In this document: positions 24,265 to 32,806 of the stretch, piece by piece
Layout of the letters: every line of letters starts with the position of its first letter
Numbering within the stretch: position 1 is the first letter of the stretch
From: Paracoccaceae bacterium
GTDB taxonomy: Bacteria > Pseudomonadota > Alphaproteobacteria > Rhodobacterales > Rhodobacteraceae
Direction: 5' to 3'
DNA length: 34,315 nt
Assembly: GCA_026707935.1 (NCBI GenBank)
Contig: JAPOVX010000263.1
Location: 1-34,315 of the forward strand
Made by a program: the position numbers and the translations under genes
Notes under the pieces: model-generated
The model's input: the letters and a program-made list of their open reading frames with translations, nothing else
Databases searched by the model: none
Told to the model about the DNA's origin: nothing

Positions 24265-26031
24265 ATGAGCACTGACGCGTCCGACACCACATCCGATTCC
24301 AGCCGTCATCCCGACAAGAAGATTCGGGCGATGCTTGCGGCCGGTCTCGGCATACAACTTGCCGGCATGGCCATACCCGGCACGGTGTTGATTCCGACGG
24401 TCGTATTCAGGGCCGCGGGAGAGGCCGAATCGCTCCTGCTGTGGGCGGTTTCCGCGTCCGTCATGATCTGCGGAGTGGTCACAATCCTGCAGGCGGTTCG
24501 AGTCGGACGGATCGGCGCTGGTTACATCCTCGTGACGGGAACGTCCGGAGCCTCGATCGCTGTGAGCATCGCGGCGTTGACCGAAGGCGGACCGGCATTG
24601 CTCGCCGTCCTGGTGCTCGTCCTGGCTCTATTTCAGTTCGTGTTCTCTGCGCGGCTCGCGCTGTTTCGGCAGATTCTGACGCCGACCGTCATGGGAACTG
24701 TCCTCATGCTGACTCCGGTCACGGTTATGCCGGTCATCTTCGATCAGTTGAAAAACGTGCCGGCCGGGGCTCCGCCTTCGGCGGCTCCACTGAGCACTCT
24801 CGCGACCCTGCTCGTCATTTCGGTCATCGTGCTGAAGGCGAAGGGCCCGTTGCGTCTCTGGGCACCGGTCATCGGCATCGTTGCCGGCTCGATTGTCGCA
24901 GGGGCGTTCGGTCTCTACGAAGTCGACCGCGTCGCCGAAGCCCCGTGGGTCGGTCTTCCGAGGGCCCAATGGCCGGGCTTTGATTTCGACTTCGGACCGG
25001 CCTTCTGGGGCCTCCTTCCAGCATTCCTGTTCATATCCGTGGTCTGCACGATCCAGACGATCAGCGGTTCGGTCGCCGTCCAGCGCGTGTCCCGGTCTCC
25101 GCCCCGGGCAGTGGACTTTCGAACGACGCAAGGAGCGGTAGCCGCAGACGTGACCGGCAATCTGTTGTCCAGCCTCGCGGGAACGATGCCGATCGGGTTC
25201 CGTCCGACGGGCACGTCGATGATCGAACTCACGGGGATCAGCTCCCGCCGCGTCGGAGTCGCCTACGGGGCGGTGGCCATCGCGCTGGCGTTCCTTCCTA
25301 AAGCGCTCGCCGTGATCGTTGCGATACCTGGTCCGGTCATCGCAGCGTTCATCACCGTAATGATGGCGACCATCTTCGTGATCGGCATGAGGATAATCAT
25401 TCAGGACGGGATCGACTATCGCAAGGGCGCGATCGCCGGAGTTGCATTCTGGGTCGGCGTTGGCTTCCAGAACGGCGTGGTTTATCCGGAGTACATAACG
25501 GCGCTTGCCGGCCCTCATCTACACAACGGGATGGTAGCAGGCGGCCTCGTGGCGATCACTATGACCCTTTTCACGGAGTTGACGAAGCCACGTCGAAGCC
25601 GGGTCGAAGTGGAGTTGGACGTCACGGCCCTGGAGAACATCAGAAAAGTCCTTGCCGCGTTCGCATCCCGTAGCGGTTGGGATACGGCGATGGCGGACCG
25701 CCTCGATGCCGTCTCCGAGGAGGCGTTGCTGACGCTCATGAGGAAGGACGAAGCCGAAGAGGAGCCCGAGCGGCGGCGCTTGCTCCTGACAGTGCGCAAG
25801 GAGGATGACGGCGCGATCCTCGAATTCGTCGCCTCGACGGGAGGTGGAAACCTTCAGGATCGGCTTGCGCTACTCGGCGAACAAGCGGAGGAAGACGCGA
25901 TCGAACAGGAAGTGTCACTCCGTCTGCTACGACACCTCGCGTCCTGGGTTCGCCACCAGCAGTATCACGATACCGACATCGTCACGGTCCGCGTTGAAGC
26001 GCCGGGTGGATCACCGGGTGGGCAGGCGTGA
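24265..26031 (+). CDS. NCS2-family permease with an extra C-terminal regulatory-type domain
   Basis: A 588-residue protein. Residues ~15-440 form a nucleobase/ascorbate (NCS2, SLC23-like) transporter with about 14 membrane segments: VGRIGAGYILVTGTSGASIA, FVFSARLALFRQILTPTVMG, SLAGTMPIGFRPTGTSMIEL and FLPKALAVIVAIPGPVIAAF. Purines or pyrimidines are the usual cargo, but this branch is not assignable. Residues ~450-588 are soluble and unlike normal NCS2 tails. DRLDAVSEEALLTLMRK resembles the N-box helix of anti-sigma-type HATPases, then LLLTVRKEDDGAILEFVAS and LRLLRHLASWVRHQQY. The expected Asn and glycine motifs are degenerate, so ATP binding is doubtful. The ATG at 24265 lacks a clear RBS; GTG 24241 is an alternative. 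It lies 117 bases after dctM. Confidence 0.82.
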   Translation: MSTDASDTTSDSSRHPDKKIRAMLAAGLGIQLAGMAIPGTVLIPTVVFRAAGEAESLLLWAVSASVMICGVVTILQAVRVGRIGAGYILVTGTSGASIAVSIAALTEGGPALLAVLVLVLALFQFVFSARLALFRQILTPTVMGTVLMLTPVTVMPVIFDQLKNVPAGAPPSAAPLSTLATLLVISVIVLKAKGPLRLWAPVIGIVAGSIVAGAFGLYEVDRVAEAPWVGLPRAQWPGFDFDFGPAFWGLLPAFLFISVVCTIQTISGSVAVQRVSRSPPRAVDFRTTQGAVAADVTGNLLSSLAGTMPIGFRPTGTSMIELTGISSRRVGVAYGAVAIALAFLPKALAVIVAIPGPVIAAFITVMMATIFVIGMRIIIQDGIDYRKGAIAGVAFWVGVGFQNGVVYPEYITALAGPHLHNGMVAGGLVAITMTLFTELTKPRRSRVEVELDVTALENIRKVLAAFASRSGWDTAMADRLDAVSEEALLTLMRKDEAEEEPERRRLLLTVRKEDDGAILEFVASTGGGNLQDRLALLGEQAEEDAIEQEVSLRLLRHLASWVRHQQYHDTDIVTVRVEAPGGSPGGQA

Positions 26032-26763
26032 GGCTGGAACCAATCACGGACCCGTCAATCTCCCACACATGTGACGGGTGCATCCCGAATTTTCTTGCAG
26101 GGCGGCCGTTGCTTGTGCCCGCCCTGCCTACCAATGCAGGCAGTCTGCCCAGCGGTTGAGTTCGACACGGCGCTTCAGGATCGACAAGGCGTTCACTCCC
26201 TCGACTGAACGGTAATCGCCGCCTGCATTTCTTCGAGAACATGCCGACCGAACGAAAGTCACTTTTGCCTGCCAATGTCCCGGAAATGTGAAAATCATTG
26301 CAACGGCCGGGCCTGTCGAGTTCAAGACAGCCCTGCTGCCGGGGTCCGGCACTCGACAATGATGCTAACCCGGAAAACTGTTCCTCAACGCAGATTCCGA
26401 GGGGTTCGATGAGTGTCGCCGCATCTGCAGGTGTTTTTCCAGTGACAAAGAGATCCTTGGCGCGCAGTGTTTTCCCACCATGAACCAGGGCGCCTCCCGT
26501 TCGGGAAACCCGACATGTCGAACCCTTGCAAGCACACCCAACTTCCTGTGGTAGGCGTTAGGAATAGGCTACTCAACCCTTTCCCGGATCATCAATGCCG
26601 GCGGAAAAAAACGGGATTACCACGCCAGGACACAAATGGTGCAGCCGTAAGGGCACATGCCAACCATGAGGCAGATCGATCAATCGGATTCGAACATTCG
26701 GAACCGCGACAAAGATGCCTCCTCATGCTCCTCCGTGCAGGATGCCAGAGTGCAACATCATGA
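26032..26763. other. 732-base stretch without an intact gene
   Basis: The gap lies between two converging genes. It holds a likely eroded minus-strand gene (26128-26540). The remainder (26541-26763) shows no recognisable coding or structural signal. Confidence 0.4.
26128..26540 (-). pseudogene. Possible eroded gene of unknown family
   Basis: Minus-strand pieces look like protein but lack a start and change frame near 26345: GGKTLRAKDLFVTGKTPADA, ATLIEPLGICVEEQFSGLAS, then AVAMIFTFPGHWQAKVTFVR and RSVEGVNALSILKRRVELNR ending WADCLHW and a stop. The mix of charged and hydrophobic residues is more protein-like than in the other frames. I recognise no family. It could also be chance. Confidence 0.3.
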
Positions 26764-27615
26764 TCATCCGGTCTGGCGCCGTTTCAGCTTGAGAATGCTT
26801 CGGGCTTCCGCGGCTGTCGCGACCGGACGATCGAACCGTTCACAGAGTCCCGTGGCGCGTTCAACGAGAGCGGCGTTGGAAGGCGCCAAGGTCGTTCGGT
26901 CCAGTCTGACATTGTCCTCAAGACCTGTCCGGACATGCCCGCCCTCCCTGATGCACCACTCGTTGACAACGACCTGGCCGGCCCCTATTCCCGCGGCACA
27001 CCATGTCGCTCCGGGCAACAGCCGCTCACGCGTTCTGACGAAAAATTCGAACGCTTCCCGGTCGACGGGCATCGCATTCTTGACCCCCATGACGAACTGG
27101 ATGTGGATGTTGGAAGGCAGCCGTCCGTCTTCAACCATTGTCGCGGCCTGGTAGACGTGGCCGAGGTCGAAGGCCTCGACTTCCGGCCGGACGCCATAAC
27201 CCCTCATTTCCTCCGCCAGCCAGTCAACGAGTTCAGGGCTGTTTTCGTAGACCCTGGTCGGAAAGTTGCACGACCCGACGGAAAGCGACGCCATGTGCGG
27301 GCGAAGGGGCAACATGCCGCCACGTTCCCGGCCGGCGCCGCTTCGCCCACCGGTCGAGAACTGGATGATCATATCCGGACAATGCCTTTCGAGGTTCTCC
27401 TTGAGGCGCATGAACCTGTCGGGATCGGACGTCGGAGACTGGTCGTCATTTCGGACATGACAGTGAGCTATGGTCGCACCGGCCTCGAACGATTGCTGAC
27501 AGCTCTCGACTTGTTCGTCGATCGAAATCGGTACCGCAGGATTGTTTTCCTTCGTCGGCAACGAACCCGTGATCGCCACACAAATGATGCATGGCTCAGT
27601 GCTTGGCTTGGACAT
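26764..27615 (-). CDS. Beta-keto acid cleavage enzyme (BKACE, DUF849)
   Basis: A 283-residue TIM-barrel enzyme of the BKACE family, whose founding member is 3-keto-5-aminohexanoate cleavage enzyme (Kce). Family members cleave a beta-keto acid with acetyl-CoA to give acetoacetate and a new CoA ester, using zinc. The metal histidines are in IAHCHVRND (H51, H53), and the conserved arginine and glutamate in HVRTGLEDNVRLD (R230, E234). FSTGGRSGAGRERGGMLPLR and ASLSVGSCNF are family blocks. The ATG at 27615 follows AGGTAAGG; a further upstream in-frame start (27642) lacks support. It lies 200 bases downstream of ligI on the same strand and may extend that operon. Its substrate is unknown; a beta-keto acid from aromatic or carnitine breakdown is plausible. 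Confidence 0.88.
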   Translation of the reverse strand: MSKPSTEPCIICVAITGSLPTKENNPAVPISIDEQVESCQQSFEAGATIAHCHVRNDDQSPTSDPDRFMRLKENLERHCPDMIIQFSTGGRSGAGRERGGMLPLRPHMASLSVGSCNFPTRVYENSPELVDWLAEEMRGYGVRPEVEAFDLGHVYQAATMVEDGRLPSNIHIQFVMGVKNAMPVDREAFEFFVRTRERLLPGATWCAAGIGAGQVVVNEWCIREGGHVRTGLEDNVRLDRTTLAPSNAALVERATGLCERFDRPVATAAEARSILKLKRRQTG

Positions 27616-27815
27616 CGCCTTACCTTCCTTGTCTTCGTTCATCGAAAGACCGGCCGTGCACCCGGACCAGTGCTCCCCTGACCTCTCGCGTCTGGTTCAC
27701 GCAATCCGGCCGCAAGGTTGGCGCAGGCAGCCGGCGTCGGTGGCCGGGGACGATCTGAACATTTTCCGACGCCGCAGGCTCGCACCGGCGGGAAGCGATT
27801 CCACGGGTGCCAGTT

Positions 27816-28709
27816 TCATGATTCCTCTGCCCAGTAGAGACGGGCCGGGTTCGACACGAGCAATTTCTCCTGCTGCCGGGGCGTTCGAGCGATTCTCGGT
27901 ATGTAGTCAACCAGTGCCCCGTCGTCGGGCATATGCGATTTCATGTTCGGATGCGGCCAATCAGTGCCCCACAAAACCCGATCTTCAAACCTGTCGACAA
28001 TCGTTCGACAAAACGGAACGACATCATCGTATGGAGCCCCCGCCGCTGTCAACCGTTCCGGGCACGTGACCTTGGTCCAGATGTTTTCGTTTTCCGCCAT
28101 GAGCCGGACAAACCGTTCGAAATCCGGATGGTCGACACCCTTGGTCACGTCCGGCCGGCCCATGTGGTCGACGACGACGATACCTGGCAGTTTTACCAGG
28201 AACGGCTCGAGTTCCTCGAGGTCTGCAGCTTCGAAATAGACAACGATCGACCAGTCGAACTCCTGGACCCTGTCGGCAATCTCGACGAAAGCCTCTTTCG
28301 GCGTCGCATCCACAAGCCGTTTGACGAAATTGAACCGGACGCCGCGCACGCCGGCTTCATGCATGCCGACCAGTTCTCCCCGGCCGACGTCCGCACCAAC
28401 GCTGGCCACGCCACGCGCCAGGTCTCCTGCCGTTCGACAGGCGTCGGCCAGCGCGCGGTTGTCCTTTCCATGGCACGTGGCCTGAACGATCACATTGCGG
28501 GTAAACCCGAGATAATCCCGCAACTCGAACAGCTTGTCCTTGCCCGCGTTGCACGGGGTGTACTTCCTCTCGGGTGCGAAGGGGAATTCCGGGGAAGGGC
28601 CAAAGACGTGACAATGGGCATCAACCGCTCCCGCGGGCAGCACGAAGTCCGGCTTCCTGGGTTCGGGGTGAAATACCAGCCAATCGGGGTCCATCTCCTG
28701 TTCGCTCAT
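27816..28709 (-). CDS. ligI: 2-pyrone-4,6-dicarboxylate lactonase (LigI)
   Basis: A 297-residue amidohydrolase-superfamily enzyme that closely follows Sphingobium LigI. Landmarks are AVDAHCHVFGPSPEFPF (H32, H34), YLGFTRNVIVQATCHGKDN, GVRGVRFNFVKRLVDATPKE, VVDHMGRPDV (H182) and VLWGTDWPHPNM (D250), ending VSNPARLYWAEES. LigI hydrolyses 2-pyrone-4,6-dicarboxylate to 4-carboxy-2-hydroxymuconate/4-oxalomesaconate without a metal; the Asp is the general base. Its start overlaps the galD stop by four bases, so the two are co-translated. The strong match supports a true protocatechuate 4,5-cleavage pathway rather than gallate alone. Confidence 0.95.
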   Translation of the reverse strand: MSEQEMDPDWLVFHPEPRKPDFVLPAGAVDAHCHVFGPSPEFPFAPERKYTPCNAGKDKLFELRDYLGFTRNVIVQATCHGKDNRALADACRTAGDLARGVASVGADVGRGELVGMHEAGVRGVRFNFVKRLVDATPKEAFVEIADRVQEFDWSIVVYFEAADLEELEPFLVKLPGIVVVDHMGRPDVTKGVDHPDFERFVRLMAENENIWTKVTCPERLTAAGAPYDDVVPFCRTIVDRFEDRVLWGTDWPHPNMKSHMPDDGALVDYIPRIARTPRQQEKLLVSNPARLYWAEES

Positions 28710-29761
28710 ACGAAAACCTCCCCGTCCATCAGCTTGCGCGCGGTTCGCAGGATTGCCGCTTCAGTTACGGCACCGTCTTCATCCAGGGTTGCCACGACCG
28801 TCATTTCGCCGGTCGGATGTTCGATCGACAGGTTACGCCGTGCACCGTTGCCACGCCTGGCCAGACCAAACGAAGGCGAGCCTCCGATCAGGCAGCTCGT
28901 CGCCACGCTCACCGCGCCCAGCACACCGATCGCCTTGTGGCATCGATGCGGAATGAAGGTCCGCGTCGCGATCGCCCCGCCTGCACGCGCCGCACTCACC
29001 ATGGTCATCTTGGGAACGGATTTCCCGGACACATCACCCAGGTTCATCAATGGCCCGCATGCCATCCGGACCGCTTCCAGCCTTTCACGCAGTTCGGTGT
29101 CGGCCTCGAGCACATCGGGGGCTTCATCACCCACGATGCCGGCCTCGTCGGCCCGCATCACGACACACGGCATCCCGTTGTCGATCATCGTGACCTCGAT
29201 GCCTTCCACCACGTCGGCAGCATTCCCGCTTGGCAGCAACGCACCGCAGGTCGACCCGGCCGTGTCCTTGAAGGAAACCGGAATGGGCGAAGACCCCCCC
29301 GGCACCCCGTCAATCCTGGCCTCCCCCGAATAGCTGACGATGCCACCGGGCGTTGCCACACGCGCAACGGCCACCTGCCCGGTGTTTTCCATATGGATGG
29401 TCACCGGCGTTTCGCCGTCTCGCGCCGCGACCAGCCCGCGCTCGATGGCAAATGGCCCGACTCCCGCAAGGATGTTTCCGCAGTTCTGGACATCGCCTAC
29501 CAAGGGCTGGTCCACGAAGACCTGCAGGAACAGGTAGTCGACATCCACGCCGTCGCGTTCGGATTTCCTGACCACCGCCGCCTTCGAGGTCAAAGGGTCG
29601 GCTCCTCCCATACCGTCGATCTGACGGAAATCGGGAGACCCCATGATCCTCAGCAGCATCGAATCGCGCGCCGCCGGGGCGGCAGGCAGGTCTTCGTCCA
29701 GGAAATACCCGCCCTTCGACGTTCCGCCGCGCATCCACATGCAGCGCACTCCAGTCGTCAT
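28706..29761 (-). CDS. galD: 4-oxalomesaconate tautomerase (GalD/LigU, PrpF family)
   Basis: A 351-residue PrpF-fold protein. Landmarks are MWMRGGTSKGGYFLDEDLP, FRQIDGMGGADPLTSKAAVV (K60), VGDVQNCGNILAGVGPFAIE (C94), ALLPSGNAADVVEGIEVTMI and HKAIGVLGAVSVATSC, the family's active-site blocks. GalD and LigU interconvert tautomers or isomers of 4-oxalomesaconate so that the hydratase can act. The ATG at 29761 is preceded by AAAGGAAA and starts at the family's normal N terminus. A longer frame to 29872 is unsupported. It sits between ligK and ligI. Confidence 0.9.
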   Translation of the reverse strand: MTTGVRCMWMRGGTSKGGYFLDEDLPAAPAARDSMLLRIMGSPDFRQIDGMGGADPLTSKAAVVRKSERDGVDVDYLFLQVFVDQPLVGDVQNCGNILAGVGPFAIERGLVAARDGETPVTIHMENTGQVAVARVATPGGIVSYSGEARIDGVPGGSSPIPVSFKDTAGSTCGALLPSGNAADVVEGIEVTMIDNGMPCVVMRADEAGIVGDEAPDVLEADTELRERLEAVRMACGPLMNLGDVSGKSVPKMTMVSAARAGGAIATRTFIPHRCHKAIGVLGAVSVATSCLIGGSPSFGLARRGNGARRNLSIEHPTGEMTVVATLDEDGAVTEAAILRTARKLMDGEVFV

Positions 29762-29902
29762 CCCGGCGCTTTCCTTTCTGGCCTCTCTTGCCTGTTTGTT
29801 CGACTCTTGCCCTTCGAATTGACCCTTGGCCATTCGAATCCCGGGGCGCGCGGCAGAACCTGGCGACCCCAACGCTTCCGGCTGCGCCGGGCTCAGCGCC
29901 CT

Positions 29903-30595
29903 TCAGACATACTTCAGGCCCTTTTCGGCCAACCGTTTCCGCATGCCGTAGATATCGAGCCCCAGTTCGCCCGCTTCAAAGCGCACCCGCCTGTCTGCCT
30001 CGCTTGCCTCGCGCGCTTGCGCCTTTTCCAGTACACTGGCCGCCTCTTCACGCCGGACAATGCAGACACCGTCATCATCGGCCACGACGATATCGCCCGG
30101 GTTGACGAGTTCACCCGCGCAGACAACCGGCACGTTCACCGATCCGAGCGTCTCCTTGATCGTGCCCTGTGCGTGCACCGACCTTGCCCAAACCGGAAAG
30201 CCCATTTCGGTCAGGTCGCGCACGTCGCGAACCCCGCCATCAATGATCATGCCGCGACATCCCCGCGCCAAGGCCGACGTTGCCAGCAGATCGCCGAAAT
30301 ACCCGGCATTCGACGGCGTTACCGTACCCATGAGCATGACGTCGCCGCGTTTCAGCTGCTCGATTCCGACGTGAATCATCCAGTTGTCGCAAGGCGGCGC
30401 CAGGATGGTCAGGGCCGATCCGGCGATTCGCGCACCGGAAAAGATCGGACGCATGCAGTCGTCCAAGAGGCCTTTGCGTCCCTGCGCTTCATGCACCGTG
30501 GAAACGCCACATTCCGCCAGCCCGTCAATGATCTCCTGGTCGATGCGCTCGATGTTCTGGACGACAACGCCCATCGTTCCCGGCTGGTACGTCAT
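29903..30595 (-). CDS. ligK: 4-carboxy-4-hydroxy-2-oxoadipate aldolase (LigK/GalC)
   Basis: A 230-residue RraA-like class II aldolase. Landmarks are [46 protein letters not shown] (from 101) and [20 protein letters not shown] (R123, D124), the metal- and pyruvate-binding residues known in HMG/CHA aldolases. [23 protein letters not shown] is also conserved. It cleaves 4-carboxy-4-hydroxy-2-oxoadipate to pyruvate and oxaloacetate, the last step of the pathway, and may decarboxylate oxaloacetate. The ATG at 30595 overlaps the galB stop (ATGA); ATG 30574 is an alternative. Confidence 0.93.
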   Translation of the reverse strand: MTYQPGTMGVVVQNIERIDQEIIDGLAECGVSTVHEAQGRKGLLDDCMRPIFSGARIAGSALTILAPPCDNWMIHVGIEQLKRGDVMLMGTVTPSNAGYFGDLLATSALARGCRGMIIDGGVRDVRDLTEMGFPVWARSVHAQGTIKETLGSVNVPVVCAGELVNPGDIVVADDDGVCIVRREEAASVLEKAQAREASEADRRVRFEAGELGLDIYGMRKRLAEKGLKYV

Positions 30596-31329
30596 TCCAG
30601 TTCATCCACCGTGCGCGGGAAGATTTCCTGGAAGCCTTCGGCGTATCGTGCGGGCCGGCCACCGGCCATTCCACCGGAGTTGCGGCGGAAATGGTTGCCG
30701 CGGTTCTCGGCCACGTTCTTGTAAAAATTCCACAGGTGTTCCTGGCCCTGCATGCACTGGATCGCGGCCCACTTCCTGTCCCAAACCTCGGTGATGTCGA
30801 GGAAAACGCTGGGTTTCCACCCCATCTGTTCGGTCTGATGCGGCTCAAACAGGTAAAGCTGCGGAGCACCAAGCACCTTTTCCCCCGGGTTGTGGCCCCA
30901 GGCCTGCGCGATCATCCGGCATTCCAGGGCGAACTGCGTCGCATTCATGTGGTCGGTGTTGTAAGGATCCCATTTCGAATGGGACATCATGAAACCGGGC
31001 TGGGTTTCGCGGATCACGTCGACCATCCGCTCCTGAGTCTCGCGCCCCAAATCCAGGGGGTAATCACCCACGTCGAGGAAACGGATGTCGTTCACGCCAA
31101 GCGCGGCGGCCGCATTCTCGGCCTCGCCACGACGTGCCGCCTTGACTTTTCCAAGGGTCATGCCTTCCTGCTTCCACAGCTTCGCACTCTCGCCGCGTTC
31201 GCCAAAGGAGAGGCAGACGACCGTCACTTCGTAGCCTTTCGCCTGGTGCAGGGCGATCGCCCCCCCGGCACGCCATACGAAATCTGCGGAATGTGCACTG
31301 ATCACCAGTGCGGTTTTCTTTTCGGACAT
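30592..31329 (-). CDS. galB: 4-oxalomesaconate hydratase, PIG-L type (GalB)
   Basis: A 245-residue protein of the PIG-L/LmbE zinc-hydrolase fold. The metal motif is [19 protein letters not shown] (H13, D16) with the third ligand in [10 protein letters not shown] (H127); [20 protein letters not shown] follows Pseudomonas GalB closely. GalB hydrates 4-oxalomesaconate to 4-carboxy-4-hydroxy-2-oxoadipate. It is unrelated to the amidohydrolase LigJ that does this step in Sphingobium, so this cluster uses the gallate-type hydratase with a LigI lactonase. It is the first gene of the minus-strand operon, divergent from a LysR gene with 143 bases between. Confidence 0.9.
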   Translation of the reverse strand: MSEKKTALVISAHSADFVWRAGGAIALHQAKGYEVTVVCLSFGERGESAKLWKQEGMTLGKVKAARRGEAENAAAALGVNDIRFLDVGDYPLDLGRETQERMVDVIRETQPGFMMSHSKWDPYNTDHMNATQFALECRMIAQAWGHNPGEKVLGAPQLYLFEPHQTEQMGWKPSVFLDITEVWDRKWAAIQCMQGQEHLWNFYKNVAENRGNHFRRNSGGMAGGRPARYAEGFQEIFPRTVDELE

Positions 31330-31411
31330 GTCGCGAAGCTCCTGCTCGTCTCGGTTCAGGCCGGCGGCACCAGCCTCTTCCGGACTACCCTAACGTCACC
31401 GGGAGCGGATT

Positions 31412-31449
31412 GCCTATTTCGAATTGAGTATCTAAAATAAGTAAAAGGC
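31412..31449. promoter_or_regulatory. Candidate LysR-type operator between galB and the LysR gene
   Basis: The AT-rich patch has nested symmetric elements: GCCTATTT (31412-31419) facing AAATAAG (31435-31441) and AGGC (31446-31449). It lies in the divergent region, 24 bases before the LysR start. Position and dyad pattern fit a LysR site, but the match to T-N11-A is only partial. Confidence 0.35.
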
Positions 31450-31472
31450 ATAGCGGCCAAACTGCGAGACAC

Positions 31473-32708
31473 ATGAAGAACGGATTCCCCAACATCCGGC
31501 ACATGCGGGTATTCATCGAAGCCGCACGCAAGGGCTCCGTCTCGGCGGCAGCCGAACACTGTCATCTCTCCCAGCCGGCGGCAACCCAGGCCATTGCCCG
31601 CCTGGAGTCCGATGTCGGAGCACCGTTGTTGTTCCGGCGGCGTCAGCGGTTCTCGCTCACGAATTGCGGGGCTGCCTTTGAACGGCGCGCCGCGGCGGCG
31701 CTGAAACACCTCCGGGACGGTGCACGCGCGGCTACACGCGCTGGCGGCAAGACAAGCCCGAGACGCCCGGTCCCGGCCTTTGACCTCTCGGTTACGGCCG
31801 CCCAGTTGCGCAATCTGATCGCGATCGCCAACACTGGCAGCTTCACCGTCGCGGCCCGCGCCCTCGGCCTGTCTCAACCCACGGTGCACAGGACCGCGCG
31901 CAGCCTTGAAGCACTTTCGGGCGTGCCTTTCTTCGCCGCCCGCCCTTCGGGCGTGATGCTCACCCCGGCTGCAGATGCCTTTGTTCTCGGAGCCAAGCTG
32001 GCTCAATCTGAAATTCGGCAGGGTCTTGAGGAAATCACCCGCGAGCTGGGCGAAGACAAGGGCACGTTTGTTCTCGGGAGCCTGCCTCTTGCCCGGACGG
32101 CGATCGTGCCGCAGGCGGTGCACGCGATGGTCAGTTCGACCGAAGGCGTCCAGGTGCGCGTGATCGACGGGCGATATGCGGAGTTGCTGCGGTCACTGCG
32201 CGAAGGCGATCTGGATTGCCTGATCGGCGCATTGCGTCATCCGGCCCCCGCCGACGACGTGGAGCAAGAGTTCCTCTTTCGCGACGCCCTGGCCATTGTC
32301 GCTCATCCCGGTCACCCGCTGGCGAGACAGCGAAACCTCGAGCTGGAAGATGCGCTGGCCTATCCATGGATCGCGCCGCCCAGGGAAACCCCTGCCGGAC
32401 AATACCTGTTCGAGACATTGCGCATTCACGAGCGAAAGCAGACGCCGGTCCGGGTAGTCTCGTCTTCCATGGCGACCCTGAGGGGCATCCTGTCCGAAGG
32501 AAACTACATCTCGGTGGTCTCCCGCCATCAGATCAGTGTTGACGAGAGACTGGGAATGATCGCCACGCTCGACATTCCCCTTGCGGGCCATTTCCGGGAT
32601 ATCGGTCTCACCTACCGCAAGGACTGGCGACCAACCGAAACCCAGGCACAGTTCATTGCGCACCTGCATCATTTCAGCAAACTCCCTTCCCTTAACCGCT
32701 CCAAATGA
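31473..32708 (+). CDS. LysR-family regulator with two tandem HTH domains
   Basis: A 411-residue LysR-type regulator, about 110 residues longer than usual. The first winged HTH is at 7-66 (RHMRVFIEAARKGSVSAAAE, LSQPAATQAIARLESDVGAP). After a basic linker (about 80-104) comes a second complete LysR HTH at 108-167 (AAQLRNLIAIANTGSFTVAA, LGLSQPTVHRTARSLEALSG). The effector domain follows (about 195-400: GTFVLGSLPLARTAIVPQAV, LDCLIGALRHPAPADDVEQE). Both HTH copies keep the SQP helix motif and look functional. It is divergent from galB and upstream of the DUF1932/ligA/ligB unit, so it probably controls the protocatechuate cluster, with a pathway intermediate as effector. Confidence 0.9.
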   Translation: MKNGFPNIRHMRVFIEAARKGSVSAAAEHCHLSQPAATQAIARLESDVGAPLLFRRRQRFSLTNCGAAFERRAAAALKHLRDGARAATRAGGKTSPRRPVPAFDLSVTAAQLRNLIAIANTGSFTVAARALGLSQPTVHRTARSLEALSGVPFFAARPSGVMLTPAADAFVLGAKLAQSEIRQGLEEITRELGEDKGTFVLGSLPLARTAIVPQAVHAMVSSTEGVQVRVIDGRYAELLRSLREGDLDCLIGALRHPAPADDVEQEFLFRDALAIVAHPGHPLARQRNLELEDALAYPWIAPPRETPAGQYLFETLRIHERKQTPVRVVSSSMATLRGILSEGNYISVVSRHQISVDERLGMIATLDIPLAGHFRDIGLTYRKDWRPTETQAQFIAHLHHFSKLPSLNRSK

Positions 32709-32747
32709 CGAAGCCATAGCTTTTTTCAATGCTCGCCCAGTCATTTG
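32702..32747. repeat. Spaced 8-bp inverted repeat at the LysR 3' end
   Basis: CAAATGAC (32702-32709, covering the LysR stop) and GTCATTTG (32740-32747) are perfect inverted copies 30 bases apart. Between them lies a weak AAGC-CATA-GCTT hairpin followed by a TTTTTT run (the T-run is 32721-32726), which may be the LysR terminator. The outer repeat could also be an operator for the downstream oxidoreductase/ligA/ligB unit. Confidence 0.35.
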
Positions 32748-32806
32748 AATTGGCGTCGGCCATGCCCCGGGTGTTAACTCTCAAGGGAACCTGAAAGGAG
32801 CCATCC

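Noticed and set aside
27933-29333. A 466-codon plus-strand frame opposite ligI and galD
   Set aside because: Antisense shadow of well-supported genes; no recognisable domain.
28574-30724. A 716-codon plus-strand frame opposite ligI, galD and ligK
   Set aside because: It runs antisense through three genes with strong family matches and has an Arg/His/Pro-rich composition typical of a shadow frame.
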